A stretch of 61,756 bases of DNA from Aquibacillus koreensis (GCF_025154055.1 NZ_JAOALK010000044.1:1-61756); one strand, 5' to 3'; counted from the first letter of the stretch, positions 19,176 to 30,994 are shown. Notes: generated from the letters alone by a model not told the origin. Translations and numbers: made by a program.

Positions 19176-19487
19176 TTATTTATCTAACGCTTCACCGGAT
19201 TTCTTAGCGATACGAACTTTTTTACCGTCACGTACTTCATAACCAACACGAGTTGGTTCGCCAGATTTCGGATCAATCGGCAATACATTAGAAACATGAA
19301 TAGGTGCTTCAAAGTTAAGAATTCCACCTTGTGGGTTTTCTTGTGATGGTTTCGCGTGTTTTTTCACAACGTTAACACCTTCAACAAGAACACGTTCTTT
19401 CTTCGGGTAAGCAGCTAATACTGTACCTTCTTTGCCTTTATCTTTACCAGATAACACCTTTACTTTATCACCTTTTTTTACATGCAT
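19176..19487 (-). CDS. rplX: 50S ribosomal protein L24 (uL24)
   Basis: L24 nucleates early 50S assembly and lies at the tunnel exit. The sequence (103 aa) starts [20 protein letters not shown], a KOW motif, and has the usual basic C-terminal region. A good AGGAGG precedes the ATG. Confidence 0.98.
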   Translation of the reverse strand: MHVKKGDKVKVLSGKDKGKEGTVLAAYPKKERVLVEGVNVVKKHAKPSQENPQGGILNFEAPIHVSNVLPIDPKSGEPTRVGYEVRDGKKVRIAKKSGEALDK

Positions 19488-19526
19488 GCTATGCGCACCT
19501 CCTTACAAGGCTTATCATTACGAGCT

Positions 19527-19895
19527 TTATAGTACTTCTGGAGCTAGAGATACGATTTTCATAAACTTCGCATCACGTAATTCACGTGCAACCGGTCCAA
19601 AGATACGAGTACCTCTTGGGCTTTTATCTTCACGTACAATTACAGCAGCATTTTCGTCAAACTTGATGTATGAACCGTCTTTTCTTCTCATACCACTTTT
19701 CGTACGTACGATTACAGCTCTTACAACCTCACCTTTTTTGACAACGCCTCCAGGTGTTGCTTCTTTCACCGTACAAACGATTACGTCACCAATATTTGCA
19801 GTCTTACGACCAGATCCACCAAGTACTTTAATAGTTAGTACTTCACGAGCACCAGAGTTGTCTGCAACTTTTAAACGAGACTCTTGTTGAATCAT
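19527..19895 (-). CDS. rplN: 50S ribosomal protein L14 (uL14)
   Basis: L14 lies at the subunit interface and is the docking site of the silencing factor RsfS. The sequence (122 aa) starts [20 protein letters not shown] and is highly conserved throughout, including [20 protein letters not shown]. It follows rpsQ by 41 bp. Confidence 0.98.
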   Translation of the reverse strand: MIQQESRLKVADNSGAREVLTIKVLGGSGRKTANIGDVIVCTVKEATPGGVVKKGEVVRAVIVRTKSGMRRKDGSYIKFDENAAVIVREDKSPRGTRIFGPVARELRDAKFMKIVSLAPEVL

Positions 19896-19936
19896 ACTGT
19901 GTTACCTCCCTTCGGAATCCTTCCGACCGAACTTAG

Positions 19937-20221
<285 letters not shown>

Positions 20222-20224
20222 TTA

Positions 20225-20425
20225 TCAGTTATTTACGCTTAATTCTCTTTCACGAACAACAGTTTTCATGCGTGCAATTGATTTGCGAACTTCACGAAGA
20301 CGTGCCGTGTTTTCCAATTGACCTGTAGCTAACTGGAAACGCAAGTTGAATAGTTCTTCTTTTAATGCTTTAACTTTTTGTTCAATTTCGGCAGTGGTTA
20401 GTTCTCTAATTTCATTAGCCTTCAT
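20225..20425 (-). CDS. rpmC: 50S ribosomal protein L29 (uL29)
   Basis: L29 is a small helical hairpin at the tunnel exit next to L23, where trigger factor and SRP dock. The ATG preceded by GGTGGTG gives [20 protein letters not shown], 66 aa as in B. subtilis. A longer reading with five extra residues has no site. The start overlaps the rplP end by 11 bp, so translation is probably coupled. Confidence 0.96.
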   Translation of the reverse strand: MKANEIRELTTAEIEQKVKALKEELFNLRFQLATGQLENTARLREVRKSIARMKTVVRERELSVNN

Positions 20426-20849
20426 TGATTTCACCACCAATTTCTTCGCGTTTTACAAATTTAGTTTTAACCGGTAATTTATGAGAAGCTAGACGTAAAG
20501 CTTCACGTGCTACTTCTTCAGAAACTCCTGCGATTTCAAACATAATTTTGCCTGGTTTTACAACTGCTACCCATCCTTCTGGAGCACCTTTACCGGAACC
20601 CATACGAACTTCTAGAGGCTTAGCTGTATATGGTTTGTCTGGGAAGATTTTGATCCAAACTTTACCACCACGTTTCATATAACGTGTCATTGCAATACGA
20701 GCAGCCTCAATTTGACGACTAGTAATCCAAGAAGCTTCAACCGCTTGTAATCCATATTCACCAAAAGCTATTGTAGTTCCACCTTTAGCTTTACCATTCA
20801 TTTTTCCACGATGTTGCTTACGATGTTTTACACGTTTAGGCATTAACAT
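20415..20849 (-). CDS. rplP: 50S ribosomal protein L16 (uL16)
   Basis: L16 shapes the A-site side of the peptidyl transferase centre. The sequence (144 aa) starts [20 protein letters not shown] and shows [20 protein letters not shown] and [19 protein letters not shown]. The conserved Arg81-equivalent lies in the latter. It is in the standard position between rpsC and rpmC. Confidence 0.98.
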   Translation of the reverse strand: MLMPKRVKHRKQHRGKMNGKAKGGTTIAFGEYGLQAVEASWITSRQIEAARIAMTRYMKRGGKVWIKIFPDKPYTAKPLEVRMGSGKGAPEGWVAVVKPGKIMFEIAGVSEEVAREALRLASHKLPVKTKFVKREEIGGEINEG

Positions 20850-20866
20850 AATGCGTGCCCCCTTCC

Positions 20867-21508
20867 TTACTTTTTGTTTTTAGTTGGAAGGACTTCTCCA
20901 CGATAGATCCACACTTTAACACCAAGTTTACCGTAAGTAGTGTCTGCTTCAGCAGTACCGTAATCGATATCTGCACGCAATGTGTGTAGTGGTACAGTTC
21001 CTTCACTATAATGTTCAGCACGAGCGATATCAGCGCCACCTAGACGACCTGATACTTGTGTACGAATACCTTTTGCTCCAGCGCGCATTGCACGTTGAAT
21101 TGTTTGTTTCTGTGCACGACGGAATGAAACACGGTTTTCTAATTGACGAGCGATATTTTCAGCTACTAATTTAGCATCAATATCAGCTTTCTTAACTTCT
21201 ACGATATTAATGTGAATTCTCTTACCTGTTAGGGCATTTAGAGATTTACGAAGCGCTTCTACTTCAGATCCACCTTTACCGATTACCATACCTGGTTTAG
21301 CTGTTGAGATAGAGATATTCACACGGTTAGCTGCACGTTCGATTTCGATCTTAGAAACAGCGGCATCTTTTAAACGTTGCTCGATGTATTCACGGATCTT
21401 GATATCTTCATGCAATAAGTCTGCATAGTCTTTGCCAGCGTACCATTTTGATTCCCAATCACGGATAACGCCAACACGAAGTCCTATTGGATTAACTTTT
21501 TGACCCAC
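20867..21508 (-). CDS. rpsC: 30S ribosomal protein S3 (uS3)
   Basis: S3 forms part of the mRNA entry gate and helicase ring with S4 and S5. The sequence (213 aa) starts [20 protein letters not shown]. It has a type II KH domain with [13 protein letters not shown] near residues 75-90 and ends [13 protein letters not shown]. It follows rplV by 3 bp. Confidence 0.98.
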   Translation of the reverse strand: MGQKVNPIGLRVGVIRDWESKWYAGKDYADLLHEDIKIREYIEQRLKDAAVSKIEIERAANRVNISISTAKPGMVIGKGGSEVEALRKSLNALTGKRIHINIVEVKKADIDAKLVAENIARQLENRVSFRRAQKQTIQRAMRAGAKGIRTQVSGRLGGADIARAEHYSEGTVPLHTLRADIDYGTAEADTTYGKLGVKVWIYRGEVLPTKNKK

Positions 21509-21511
21509 AGA

Positions 21512-21853
21512 TTATCCCTCCTTCTTTTCTGATACAACCACAGTAATGTGGCTAGTTCTTTTATTAATTTGGCTTGCACGACCCATCGCACGTGGACGGA
21601 AACGTTTCATTGTGATACCTTCGTTCACAAATGCTTCGGATATATACAAGTTATCTGTATTCATTTCATAATTGTGCTCTGCATTCGCGATAGCAGAATT
21701 TAGTAATTTTTCAACAACTGGCGATGCACCACGTTGTGTGTGCTTTAATATCGCAATTGCTTCTCCTACATTTTTTCCTCGAATTAAATCTATTACCAAA
21801 CGAACTTTACGAGGAGCTATACGAACAGATTTTGCAACAGCTTTAGCTTGCAT
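21512..21853 (-). CDS. rplV: 50S ribosomal protein L22 (uL22)
   Basis: L22 has a long beta-hairpin that lines the exit tunnel, a site of macrolide-resistance changes. The ATG lies 8 bp after AGGAGG and gives [20 protein letters not shown], 113 aa. The TTG just upstream is too close to the site. The tunnel hairpin [20 protein letters not shown] looks unmodified. Confidence 0.97.
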   Translation of the reverse strand: MQAKAVAKSVRIAPRKVRLVIDLIRGKNVGEAIAILKHTQRGASPVVEKLLNSAIANAEHNYEMNTDNLYISEAFVNEGITMKRFRPRAMGRASQINKRTSHITVVVSEKKEG

Positions 21854-21872
21854 CAAGAGTGCCTCCTCTCAT

Positions 21873-22151
21873 TTAGCGTTTTGTTTTCTTGTCATCGCCT
21901 GCGTGCCCTTTATACGTTCGGGTTGGCGCGAATTCACCTAGTTTATGTCCTACCATATCTTCCGTAACATATACTGGTACGTGTTTACGACCATCATATA
22001 CAGCGATAGTGTGACCAACAAAGTGAGGGAAAATTGTAGAACGACGAGACCAAGTTTTAACAACTTGTTTTTTGTTATCTTCGTTCAACTTTTCAACTTT
22101 CTTCATCAAATGGTCATCTGCGAAAGGTCCTTTTTTCAAACTACGACCCAT
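21873..22151 (-). CDS. rpsS: 30S ribosomal protein S19 (uS19)
   Basis: S19 sits in the 30S head with S13 and contacts the large subunit. The sequence (92 aa) starts [20 protein letters not shown] and has the conserved [20 protein letters not shown]. It is in standard order between rplB and rplV. Confidence 0.98.
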   Translation of the reverse strand: MGRSLKKGPFADDHLMKKVEKLNEDNKKQVVKTWSRRSTIFPHFVGHTIAVYDGRKHVPVYVTEDMVGHKLGEFAPTRTYKGHAGDDKKTKR

Positions 22152-22208
22152 ACATAAGCCTCCCTTCGCGATTGTCAGACGGGCTTATATCCCCGTCGTT
22201 CAACCCCG

Positions 22209-23039
22209 TTATTTTTTACGTTTACGTACAATAAATTTATCAGTTGATTTATTACGTTTACGTGTTTTGTAACCAAGTGTCGGTTTACCCCAAGGTGACA
22301 TTGGTGATTTACGTCCGATTGGAGCGCGTCCTTCACCACCACCGTGTGGGTGATCGTTAGGGTTCATTACAGAACCACGAACAGTCGGGCGTTTACCCAT
22401 CCAACGTGAACGTCCTGCTTTACCAACGTTGATTAATTCATGTTCCAAGTTACCTACTTGACCTACAGTAGCACGGCAAGTTCCAAGAACTAAACGTACC
22501 TCTCCAGATGATAGACGAACTAGAACGTATTTATCTTCACGACCTAGGATTTGAGCTTGAGAACCAGCTGAACGAGCTAATTGTCCACCGCGTCCTGGTT
22601 TTAATTCGATGTTGTGGATGATTGTACCTACTGGAATACTTGCAAGTGGAAGTGCATTACCTAATTTGATGTCTGCATTTTCACCAGAAATAATTTCAGT
22701 ACCTACTTGTAATCCTTTTGGTGCTAAGATATAACGCTTTTCACCATCTGCATAGTTGATTAGCGCAATGTTAGCTGTGCGGTTTGGATCGTATTCGATT
22801 GTAGCAACGCGTCCTGGTATTCCATCTTTGTCACGTTTGAAATCGATGATACGATACTTACGTTTGTGTCCACCGCCTTGATGACGAACAGTTAATTTAC
22901 CCTGATTGTTACGACCGCCACGTTTACTTAACGGAGCAAGTAGGGATTTTTCTGGTTGATCAGTTGTGATTTCAGCAAAATCAGAAACTGACATACCACG
23001 TCTACCATTAGAAGTTGGTTTATACTTCTTAATCGCCAT
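22209..23039 (-). CDS. rplB: 50S ribosomal protein L2 (uL2)
   Basis: L2 is a primary 23S-binding protein needed for subunit association and peptidyl transferase activity. The ATG after GAAGGAGG gives [20 protein letters not shown], 276 aa. An upstream ATG has no site. The C-terminal [20 protein letters not shown] holds the conserved histidine region. Confidence 0.98.
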   Translation of the reverse strand: MAIKKYKPTSNGRRGMSVSDFAEITTDQPEKSLLAPLSKRGGRNNQGKLTVRHQGGGHKRKYRIIDFKRDKDGIPGRVATIEYDPNRTANIALINYADGEKRYILAPKGLQVGTEIISGENADIKLGNALPLASIPVGTIIHNIELKPGRGGQLARSAGSQAQILGREDKYVLVRLSSGEVRLVLGTCRATVGQVGNLEHELINVGKAGRSRWMGKRPTVRGSVMNPNDHPHGGGEGRAPIGRKSPMSPWGKPTLGYKTRKRNKSTDKFIVRKRKK

Positions 23040-23072
23040 CTGTTTTCCCTCCTTCATAAATCAATTTTTTAT

Positions 23073-23363
23073 TTAAACACCTTCAAAGAACTCTAGCTCT
23101 TTGCTGTCTTCAGATAGTTTTACAATCGCTTTTTTGCGATCTGCGCGGAAACCGCCATATCTACCCATACGTTTGAATTTACCTTTTTTGTTTAAAGTAT
23201 TTACTTGCTCTACTTTAACACCGAAGATTGTTTCAACAGCGTTTTTGATTTCAGTTTTGTTTGCTTTCGTACTTACTTCGAAAGTGTACTTCTTTTCTGC
23301 CATTAAGTCAGCAGAATGTTCTGTAATAACTGGGCGCTTAATAATATCACGAGGATCTTTCAT
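23073..23363 (-). CDS. rplW: 50S ribosomal protein L23 (uL23)
   Basis: L23 at the tunnel exit is the docking point for trigger factor and SRP. The sequence (96 aa) starts [20 protein letters not shown] and has the family end [16 protein letters not shown]. Its start overlaps the rplD stop by one base, a coupled pair. Confidence 0.98.
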   Translation of the reverse strand: MKDPRDIIKRPVITEHSADLMAEKKYTFEVSTKANKTEIKNAVETIFGVKVEQVNTLNKKGKFKRMGRYGGFRADRKKAIVKLSEDSKELEFFEGV

Positions 23364-23986
23364 TATGCAAGCACCTCCCCTGCTTTTTCAGCTGCATCTT
23401 TTGTCAAGATCAACTTGTCATGCGTAAGCAAGTCTAGTACATTTACTTCACTTACTGTTAATACCTTTACGTTAGGTAGGTTGTTTGCAGAACGCATTAC
23501 TACCTCATCTTTATCAGCAGTAACGATTACCGCTTTTTCTTCTACCTTTAATGAAGCTAATAGATTAACAACTTGCTTTGTTTTCGGCGCATCGAAAGCT
23601 AATGCTTCAAGAACATAGATGCTTTCTTCTTGCACTTTTGAAGATAAAGCAGATTTAAGAGCTAATCTACGAACTTTCTTAGGTAGTTTATAGCTATAGC
23701 TGCGTGGTGTTGGACCAAACACTGTTCCACCGCCTACCCACTGAGGTGAACGAATAGAACCTTGACGTGCGCGTCCAGTACCTTTTTGGCGCCATGGTTT
23801 ACGACCGCCTCCACGTACTTCAGAACGACCTTTTACAGCGTGTGTTCCTTGACGTAATGAAGCGCGTTGCATAACTACCGCATCATGTAATACATGCTCA
23901 TTTGGCTCGATACCAAATACAGCATCATTTAATTCTACATCGCCTACTTGCGATCCGCTTTGGTTAAATAGTGCTACTTTAGGCAT
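23363..23986 (-). CDS. rplD: 50S ribosomal protein L4 (uL4)
   Basis: L4 has a globular domain and a long loop that lines the exit tunnel. In E. coli it represses the S10 operon. The sequence (207 aa) starts [20 protein letters not shown] and has the tunnel loop [19 protein letters not shown]. It overlaps rplW by one base. Confidence 0.98.
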   Translation of the reverse strand: MPKVALFNQSGSQVGDVELNDAVFGIEPNEHVLHDAVVMQRASLRQGTHAVKGRSEVRGGGRKPWRQKGTGRARQGSIRSPQWVGGGTVFGPTPRSYSYKLPKKVRRLALKSALSSKVQEESIYVLEALAFDAPKTKQVVNLLASLKVEEKAVIVTADKDEVVMRSANNLPNVKVLTVSEVNVLDLLTHDKLILTKDAAEKAGEVLA

Positions 23987-24011
23987 GACATATCCTCCCT
24001 TCGAATTGTGA

Positions 24012-24641
24012 TTAGTTAGCCTTTACTGCACTCGTAATTTTAACGAATGATTTCTTCGCTCCAGGTACATTACCTTTGATAAGTAAAAGGTTACGTTCTG
24101 TATCGACTTTTACTACTTCTAGGTTTTGGATAGTGATTTGTTCTCCACCCATTTGTCCTGGTAGGTTTTTACCTTTGAATACACGCATTGGGTCAATAAC
24201 ACCCATTGAACCTGGTCTTCTATGGTAACGAGAACCGTGACTCATTGGTCCACGTGATTGGTTGTGACGCTTGATAGAACCCTGGAAACCTTTACCTTTT
24301 GAAGTTCCTGTTACGTCAATTACATCTCCTGCTTGAAATACCTCTACGCTTATTTCTTGACCTAATTCATATTCATCAAGATTAGCGTTACGGATTTCAC
24401 GAACGAAGCGCTTAGCTTTTGTGTTCGCTTTTGCAGCATGGCCTTGTTCAGGCTTATTTGAACGCGATTCCTTAAGATCAGCAAAACCTAATTGGATCGC
24501 TTCATAACCATCGTTGTCTAACGTTCTTTTTTGAAGAACTACGTTAGGTTCAGCTTCGATTACTGTTACTGGGATTAACTCGCCTTCTTCTGAGAAAAGC
24601 TGAGTCATGCCGACTTTACGTCCTAAGATTCCTTTCGTCAT
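24012..24641 (-). CDS. rplC: 50S ribosomal protein L3 (uL3)
   Basis: L3 is an early assembly protein whose extension reaches the peptidyl transferase centre. The sequence (209 aa) starts [20 protein letters not shown] and has the loop [17 protein letters not shown]. It is second in the S10 operon, 31 bp after rpsJ. Confidence 0.98.
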   Translation of the reverse strand: MTKGILGRKVGMTQLFSEEGELIPVTVIEAEPNVVLQKRTLDNDGYEAIQLGFADLKESRSNKPEQGHAAKANTKAKRFVREIRNANLDEYELGQEISVEVFQAGDVIDVTGTSKGKGFQGSIKRHNQSRGPMSHGSRYHRRPGSMGVIDPMRVFKGKNLPGQMGGEQITIQNLEVVKVDTERNLLLIKGNVPGAKKSFVKITSAVKAN

Positions 24642-24672
24642 CCGTTACACCTCCTAGAGTGTTAATTTATAA

Positions 24673-25086
<414 letters not shown>

Positions 25087-25116
25087 TCATCGCCTGTTTT
25101 ATGACCAACATTACTC

Positions 25117-25145
25117 ATTATATAGAATAACTGTGATCAATGCAA
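25117..25145 (-). promoter_or_regulatory. S10 operon promoter, proximal (sigma-A)
   Basis: TTGCAT, a 17-bp spacer and TATAAT on the minus strand, giving a leader of about 130 nt before rpsJ. Confidence 0.8.
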
Positions 25146-25187
25146 CCATAATTTTCATTGAATAAAAATATTTATCGCACTTTTGCT

Positions 25188-25217
25188 ATTATACAAGAAA
25201 CAGTTGTACTATTTCAA
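25188..25217 (-). promoter_or_regulatory. S10 operon promoter, distal (sigma-A)
   Basis: TTGAAA, an 18-bp spacer and TATAAT, 71 bp upstream of the proximal promoter. Tandem promoters suit the very high demand for this superoperon. Confidence 0.75.
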
Positions 25218-25440
25218 CCTATTATAGGTGTTTTCTTATTTTACCATTTATTCTATGTGTTGGTTTTTACCATGTGCCCAACTTTGCGTTAGTTCTATTG
25301 TTTAACAACCTGAATACGTATCATAATAGATGAACTGTTTCCTTCTATAAGAATACACAAATCTATTGTTGTTTAAACCAAGGTTAGATGATTTAGAGGA
25401 ATAATGGTGAATTGCTAAGCTTTCTAATACGTGATGATTC

Positions 25441-25463
25441 GTTAACTATCTTTCGTAGTTAAC
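25441..25463. repeat. hairpin in the tufA-rpsJ gap
   Basis: GTTAACTA and TAGTTAAC form perfect 8-bp arms around a 7-base loop. No gene is near and no T-run follows. Nothing else is recognisable between it and the S10 promoters. Confidence 0.45.
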
Positions 25464-25520
25464 TAAGCTATTATTACTGCAATAATCGAGTGTAATTGAA
25501 CAAGTTTCTTTAGAATTAAC

Positions 25521-25945
25521 TCTAACGCGTTCGAAAGCTCTATTTTCTAACGCGTTAATTCTGGGTGCAATCTCTGACGCGTTCGAATCCATCTCTTTCT
25601 AACACGTTAATTCTGGGTGCATTCCCTGACGCGTTCGAATCCACCTCTTTCTAACACGTTAATTCTTTGTGCAATCTCTGACGCGTTTGAATCCACCTCT
25701 TTCTAACACGTTAATTCTGGGTGCAATCTCTGACGCGTTCGAATTCATCTCTTTCTAACACGTTAATTCTTTGTGCAATCTCTGACGCGTTCGAATCCAT
25801 CTCTTTCTAACACGCTAATTCTGCGTGCACCCTCTGAAGCGTTCGATCCCTCCTCTTTCTATCGCGTTATTTCTGAGTCGCTCCCTGACGCGTTAATCTT
25901 AATTCAACAAATGCGTTTCGAAAATAACTTCACACTTTATATCAA
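25521..25945 (-). repeat. 52-bp tandem repeat array with conserved tail
   Basis: Motif GACGCGTTCGAATCC recurs at about 25577, 25628, 25680, 25732, 25784 and, degenerate, 25836, a strict 51-52-bp period. Each unit is two related 26-bp halves, one with GACGCGTTCGAAT and one with AACACGTTAATTC. The edges are more degenerate. A 32-bp tail at 25914-25945 closely matches 5284-5315. The units are contiguous, without unique spacers, and no reading frame is conserved. It fills most of the 1-kb gap between the tufA terminator and the S10 promoters. Confidence 0.9.
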
Positions 25946-25972
25946 TTCTGCTTTAAAGAATTTATTGAACAC

Positions 25973-26007
25973 AAAAAAACAGGCAACGATTTTATCGTTA
26001 CCTGTTT
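25973..26007 (-). terminator. terminator of tufA
   Basis: On the minus strand AACAGGTAACGAT pairs with ATCGTTGCCTGTT, one mismatch, followed by seven T, 11 bp after the tufA stop. It marks the end of the rpsL-rpsG-fusA-tufA unit. Confidence 0.92.
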
Positions 26008-26017
26008 TACTTTTTAA

Positions 26018-27208
26018 TTATTCAACGATTGTAGCAACAACGCCAGCGCCTACTGTACGTCCACCTTCACGAATAGAGAACTTAGTTCCGTCTTCGATCG
26101 CGATTGGAGAGATAAGATCTACTGTCATTTCAACGTTATCTCCAGGCATAACCATTTCTACACCTTCAGGAAGGTTAACTACACCAGTTACGTCAGTTGT
26201 ACGGAAGTAGAACTGAGGACGGTAGTTACCGAAGAATGGAGTGTGACGTCCACCTTCTTCTTTAGATAGAACATAAACTTCTGCTTTGAACTTTGTGTGT
26301 GGAGTGATTGTTCCTGGCTTAGCAAGAACTTGTCCACGGTTGATGTCATCACGTGATACACCACGAAGTAGTGCACCGATGTTGTCACCAGCTTCTGCAT
26401 AGTCAAGAAGTTTACGGAACATTTCAACACCTGTAATAACTGTTTTCTTAGGAGCTTCAGTGAAACCGATGATGTCGATTTCGTCCCCAACTTTAACTAC
26501 TCCACGCTCAACACGTCCAGTAGCAACAGTACCACGACCAGTGATTGAGAATACGTCCTCAACTGGCATCATGAATGGCTTTTCAGTGTCACGATCTGGT
26601 CTTGGGATATACTCATCAACTGCATCCATTAGTTCATAGATTGCATTTACATATTGCTCTTCGCCTTCAAGCGCTTTAAGAGCAGAACCTTTAACTACTG
26701 GTACGTCATCACCTGGGAAGTCGTACTCAGAAAGAAGGTCACGAACTTCCATTTCAACTAGCTCAAGAAGTTCTTCGTCATCAACCATATCACATTTGTT
26801 TAGGAATACTACGATTGCAGGTACACCTACTTGACGTGATAATAGGATGTGCTCACGAGTTTGTGGCATTGGACCGTCAGCAGCTGATACTACTAGAATC
26901 GCTCCGTCCATTTGTGCAGCACCAGTGATCATGTTTTTAACATAGTCAGCGTGTCCTGGGCAGTCAACGTGTGCATAGTGACGGTTGTCAGTTTCATACT
27001 CAACGTGTGCAGTAGAGATTGTGATTCCACGCTCTCTTTCTTCTGGTGCACCATCGATTTGATCATATGCACGCGCTTCACCGATACCATACTTGTTGAA
27101 AAGTACAGTTGTGATTGCAGCAGTTAAAGTTGTTTTACCATGGTCAACGTGTCCAATTGTACCAATATTAACGTGGTCCTTGGAACGGTCAAATTTTGCT
27201 TTACCCAT
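26018..27208 (-). CDS. tufA: Elongation factor Tu
   Basis: EF-Tu carries aminoacyl-tRNA to the ribosome as a GTP complex. The sequence (396 aa) starts [20 protein letters not shown]. It has the G1 motif GHVDHGKT, G3 DCPGHADY and G4 NKCD; the C-terminal beta-barrel domains end [13 protein letters not shown]. The region of kirromycin and pulvomycin contacts looks ordinary. It lies downstream of fusA with its own promoter in the gap and a strong terminator after it. Confidence 0.99.
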   Translation of the reverse strand: MGKAKFDRSKDHVNIGTIGHVDHGKTTLTAAITTVLFNKYGIGEARAYDQIDGAPEERERGITISTAHVEYETDNRHYAHVDCPGHADYVKNMITGAAQMDGAILVVSAADGPMPQTREHILLSRQVGVPAIVVFLNKCDMVDDEELLELVEMEVRDLLSEYDFPGDDVPVVKGSALKALEGEEQYVNAIYELMDAVDEYIPRPDRDTEKPFMMPVEDVFSITGRGTVATGRVERGVVKVGDEIDIIGFTEAPKKTVITGVEMFRKLLDYAEAGDNIGALLRGVSRDDINRGQVLAKPGTITPHTKFKAEVYVLSKEEGGRHTPFFGNYRPQFYFRTTDVTGVVNLPEGVEMVMPGDNVEMTVDLISPIAIEDGTKFSIREGGRTVGAGVVATIVE

Positions 27209-27262
27209 TTATATTTCCTCCTTCAGTTAAGTAAAAGTTTTTTATTATTTAAATGTATCTTC

Positions 27263-27298
27263 AGCTTAGAAGCGATATAATCATATTGTTTCTAAGCT
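27263..27298. repeat. inverted repeat overlapping the tufA promoter
   Basis: AGCTTAGAA at 27263-27271 and its complement TTCTAAGCT at 27290-27298 bracket the -10 of the tufA promoter. The arms are perfect over 9 bp, with an 18-base centre. Confidence 0.65.
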
Positions 27299-27308
27299 TA
27301 CAATACAA
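27280..27308 (-). promoter_or_regulatory. sigma-A promoter of tufA
   Basis: TTGTAT, a 17-bp spacer and TATGAT in the fusA-tufA gap allow separate high-level tufA expression. Confidence 0.7.
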
Positions 27309-27337
27309 GTTATACTTTAGAATGGTGAAAAAATCAA

Positions 27338-29416
27338 TTATTCACCTGCATTTTTCTTAATAATTTCTTCAGTAATGCTCTTTGGAGTCTCTTCATAGTG
27401 ATCAAAGTGCATTGTGTAAGTTCCACGTCCTTGTGTGTTAGAACGTAGAGCAGTTGCGTAACCGAACATTTCAGCTAGTGGTACAAAAGCTTTAACAACT
27501 TGTGCAGTTCCACGTGCTTCCATACCTTCTACGCGTCCACGACGAGATGTTACGTCACCCATGATATCACCCATATATTCTTCAGGGATAACAACTTCTA
27601 CTTTCATCATTGGTTCAAGTAGAACTGGGTTACATTTGTTTTTAGCTGCTTTAAGCGCCATAGACGCAGCAACTTTAAACGCCATTTCGTTTGAGTCAAC
27701 ATCGTGATAGCTTCCATCATATAATGTTGCTTTCACGTCAACTAGTGGATAACCTGCGATTACACCATTTTGCATCGCTTCTTTAACACCGGCTTCTACA
27801 GATGGGATGTATTCTCTTGGTACAACACCACCGACAACCGCGTTAACAAATTCAAATCCAGCACCTTCTTCGTTTGGTTCAAATTTAATCCAAACGTGTC
27901 CGAATTGTCCACGACCACCTGATTGACGTACGAATTTACCTTCCACTTCCGCAGAACCACGGAATGTTTCACGGTAAGATACTTGTGGAGCACCTACGTT
28001 AGCTTCCACTTTAAATTCACGTCTCATACGGTCAACGATGATATCTAGGTGAAGTTCACCCATACCTGAGATAATCGTTTGGCCAGTTTCTGGGTTTGTT
28101 TCTGTTTTGAATGTTGGATCTTCTTCTGCTAGTTTACCTAATGCTACAGACATTTTATCTTGGTCTGCTTTTGACTTAGGTTCGATAGCTACAGAAATAA
28201 CTGGTTCAGGGAATTCCATAGATTCAAGGATAACTAGGTTTTTCTCGTCACATAGAGTGTCACCAGTACTAGTATCTTTTAAACCTACAGCACCAGCGAT
28301 ATCGCCAGCATAAACTTCAGAAATTTCCTCACGAGAGTTTGCGTGCATTTGTAGGATACGACCTACACGTTCACGTTTGTCTTTCGTTGAGTTTTTAACA
28401 TATGAACCAGCTTTTAATGTACCAGAGTACACACGGAAGAATGTTAACTTACCAACGAATGGATCTGTCGCAACTTTAAATGCTAAAGCTGAGAAAGGCT
28501 CTTCGTCAGATGACTTACGTGTTACTTTTTCTTCTGTATCTGGAATTGTACCTTCAATTGGAGGTACATCAGTTGGTGCTGGTAGGTAATCGATAACACC
28601 ATCGATTAATAGCTGAACACCTTTGTTTTTAAATGCAGAACCACAGAATACAGGGTAGAATTCTACTGTTAAAGTTGCATGACGTACAGCAGCCTTTAAC
28701 TCATCATTAGAAATCTCTTCACCCTCTAAATATTTCATCATTAATTCTTCATCAAACTCAGCTACAGCTTCTATTAGATTAGTTCTGTACTCTTCTGCTT
28801 GATCTTTCATATCATCAGGAATAGGACGTGCTTCTGCACGAGTTCCTAAGTCATCCAAGTAAAAGAATGCTTCCATTGTGATCAGGTCAATAATTCCTTC
28901 GAAATCATCTTCCGCACCAATTGGAAGTTGTACCGGGTGCGCATTTGCACCTAAACGGTCTCCTAATGTACCAACAGAGTACAAGAAGTCTGCACCGATT
29001 TTATCCATTTTGTTAACGAACACGATACGTGGTACACCATAAGTTGTAGCTTGACGCCAAACAGTTTCTGTTTGTGGTTCAACACCAGATTGCGCATCAA
29101 GTACAGCTACAGAACCATCAAGTACACGCAGCGAACGTTCTACCTCAACAGTGAAGTCCACGTGTCCTGGTGTGTCAATGATGTTAATGCGGTGACCTTT
29201 CCATTGAGCTGTTGTTGCAGCAGACGTGATTGTAATACCACGTTCTTGCTCTTGCTCCATCCAGTCCATTTGTGAAGCACCTTCGTGTGTTTCTCCAATT
29301 TTATGGATACGTCCTGTATAGAAAAGAATACGCTCGGTTGCTGTCGTTTTACCAGCATCAATGTGTGCCATGATTCCGATATTACGTGTCTTTTCCAAGG
29401 AGAATTCTCTAGGCAT
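27338..29416 (-). CDS. fusA: Elongation factor G
   Basis: EF-G drives translocation and, with RRF, ribosome recycling. The sequence (692 aa) has G1 AHIDAGKT, G3 DTPGHVDF, G4 NKMDKIGA and the five-domain layout. The domain IV loop tip lies near [10 protein letters not shown]. The fusidic acid-contact segments look unremarkable. A 171-bp structured gap with nested short hairpins (CCTCG/CGAGG and CCTAC/GTAGG) separates it from rpsG. Confidence 0.99.
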   Translation of the reverse strand: MPREFSLEKTRNIGIMAHIDAGKTTATERILFYTGRIHKIGETHEGASQMDWMEQEQERGITITSAATTAQWKGHRINIIDTPGHVDFTVEVERSLRVLDGSVAVLDAQSGVEPQTETVWRQATTYGVPRIVFVNKMDKIGADFLYSVGTLGDRLGANAHPVQLPIGAEDDFEGIIDLITMEAFFYLDDLGTRAEARPIPDDMKDQAEEYRTNLIEAVAEFDEELMMKYLEGEEISNDELKAAVRHATLTVEFYPVFCGSAFKNKGVQLLIDGVIDYLPAPTDVPPIEGTIPDTEEKVTRKSSDEEPFSALAFKVATDPFVGKLTFFRVYSGTLKAGSYVKNSTKDKRERVGRILQMHANSREEISEVYAGDIAGAVGLKDTSTGDTLCDEKNLVILESMEFPEPVISVAIEPKSKADQDKMSVALGKLAEEDPTFKTETNPETGQTIISGMGELHLDIIVDRMRREFKVEANVGAPQVSYRETFRGSAEVEGKFVRQSGGRGQFGHVWIKFEPNEEGAGFEFVNAVVGGVVPREYIPSVEAGVKEAMQNGVIAGYPLVDVKATLYDGSYHDVDSNEMAFKVAASMALKAAKNKCNPVLLEPMMKVEVVIPEEYMGDIMGDVTSRRGRVEGMEARGTAQVVKAFVPLAEMFGYATALRSNTQGRGTYTMHFDHYEETPKSITEEIIKKNAGE

Positions 29417-29587
29417 GCATATTTCTCCTTCCTATTAGTAAGTTTAGTTGTTTGATAATAATAAACGTAAACGACTTCTAACTAATGTGTAGCCTACGAT
29501 ATGTAGGTTAAGCCAATCCTCGATGCAACAGGAATGTCACGCCCGAGGTTCAACTTAAACTTTAGCAAGAAGCCTGTGCTTTTCTTA

Positions 29588-30058
29588 TTACCAACGGTAA
29601 TGAGCAAACGCTTTGTTCGCTTCTGCCATTTTGTGCATATCTTCTCTTTTCTTAACTGCTGCACCTGTATTATTTGAAGCATCTAGAATTTCATTTGCTA
29701 AACGCTCTTCCATTGTTTTTTCTCCACGAAGACGTGAATAGTTAACAATGTAACGTAGGCCTAATGCTTGACGACGCTCTGGGCGTACCTCTACTGGTAC
29801 TTGGTAGTTTGAACCACCAACACGGCGAGCACGAACTTCTAATACTGGCATTACGTTCTTCATTGCTTGTTCAAAAACCTCCATTGGTTCTTGACCACTG
29901 CGTTCTTTAACAAGTTCGAATGCTGAATAAAGTATTTTTTGTGCTTTTCCTCTTTGTCCATCAACCATAATTTGATTGATTAGACGAGTTACAAGCTTAG
30001 AATTGTGTAACGGATCTGGTAAGACATCACGTTTTGCTACTGGTCCTTTACGTGGCAT
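29588..30058 (-). CDS. rpsG: 30S ribosomal protein S7 (uS7)
   Basis: S7 initiates head assembly and lines the E site. In E. coli it represses the str operon. The sequence (156 aa) starts [20 protein letters not shown] and ends [11 protein letters not shown], the typical bacterial form. It follows rpsL by 43 bp and is followed by the structured gap before fusA, which may hold a control element. Confidence 0.98.
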   Translation of the reverse strand: MPRKGPVAKRDVLPDPLHNSKLVTRLINQIMVDGQRGKAQKILYSAFELVKERSGQEPMEVFEQAMKNVMPVLEVRARRVGGSNYQVPVEVRPERRQALGLRYIVNYSRLRGEKTMEERLANEILDASNNTGAAVKKREDMHKMAEANKAFAHYRW

Positions 30059-30101
30059 ATGTCCCCCTCCTTCCTTTTCGTTGTTTTATGAAACAGTTTT
30101 A

Positions 30102-30566
<465 letters not shown>

Positions 30567-30618
30567 TCATATTTAAGCAAAAAACAAAGTTTTCATGAAT
30601 ATGTCATCCACCAAAACT

Positions 30619-30870
30619 TTATCGCTTTATCGCCACCGTCGCTGTACCTACATCTATGCCACATGCTTTACCAAGTCTTTTCATAGAATCAACTCGGACA
30701 CACGGGATATTCATTTCTGCTGCAAGACGCGACACCTTACTAGTTATATGCTGATCAGCATCGTCAGCAATAACCACTTCATTTGCTTCGCCATTCTTAA
30801 TGGCTTTTATCGTTTGTTTGGTTCCAATGATCAAACCATTTTTCACCTGTGCCACTTTTTCATAAGACAT
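30619..30870 (-). CDS. rplGB: L7Ae-family K-turn-binding protein YbxF
   Basis: YbxF proteins bind kink-turn RNA and associate with ribosomes, though they are not essential. The 83-residue sequence [20 protein letters not shown] has the L7Ae fold with the K-turn-binding stretch [20 protein letters not shown]. It lies between rpoC and rpsL as in Bacillus. A strong promoter lies in the rpoC gap, so it probably leads the str operon. Confidence 0.95.
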   Translation of the reverse strand: MSYEKVAQVKNGLIIGTKQTIKAIKNGEANEVVIADDADQHITSKVSRLAAEMNIPCVRVDSMKRLGKACGIDVGTATVAIKR

Positions 30871-30899
30871 CTTATATCCTCCAAAGCAACAAGATTAAC

Positions 30900-30994
30900 G
30901 GAAGCACCTTGAATATAGTATCATCCTATAATTTTAAAGTCAACATAAAATTATAGTTTCTCTATTATTCATTTGTGAGATTCAAGGTACTTCC
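30900..30994. repeat. inverted repeat flanking the rplGB promoter
   Basis: GGAAGCACCTTGAAT at 30900-30914 and ATTCAAGGTACTTCC at 30980-30994 are inverted copies with one mismatch over 15 bp. They enclose the promoter exactly. The arms could pair in a transcript that reads through from rpoC. Confidence 0.7.
30915..30943 (-). promoter_or_regulatory. sigma-A promoter of rplGB-rpsL-rpsG-fusA
   Basis: TTGACT, a 17-bp spacer and TACTAT in the rpoC-rplGB gap. Elements and spacing are near consensus. Confidence 0.85.

Noticed and set aside
25521-25900. Possible CRISPR array (regular spacing)
   Set aside because: The intervals between motifs are themselves conserved, so there are no unique spacers; units are contiguous 52-bp repeats and no cas gene is near.
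25773-26210. 145-codon open frame on the plus strand
   Set aside because: It runs through the tandem repeats, the tufA terminator and the antisense of tufA, so it is not a gene.
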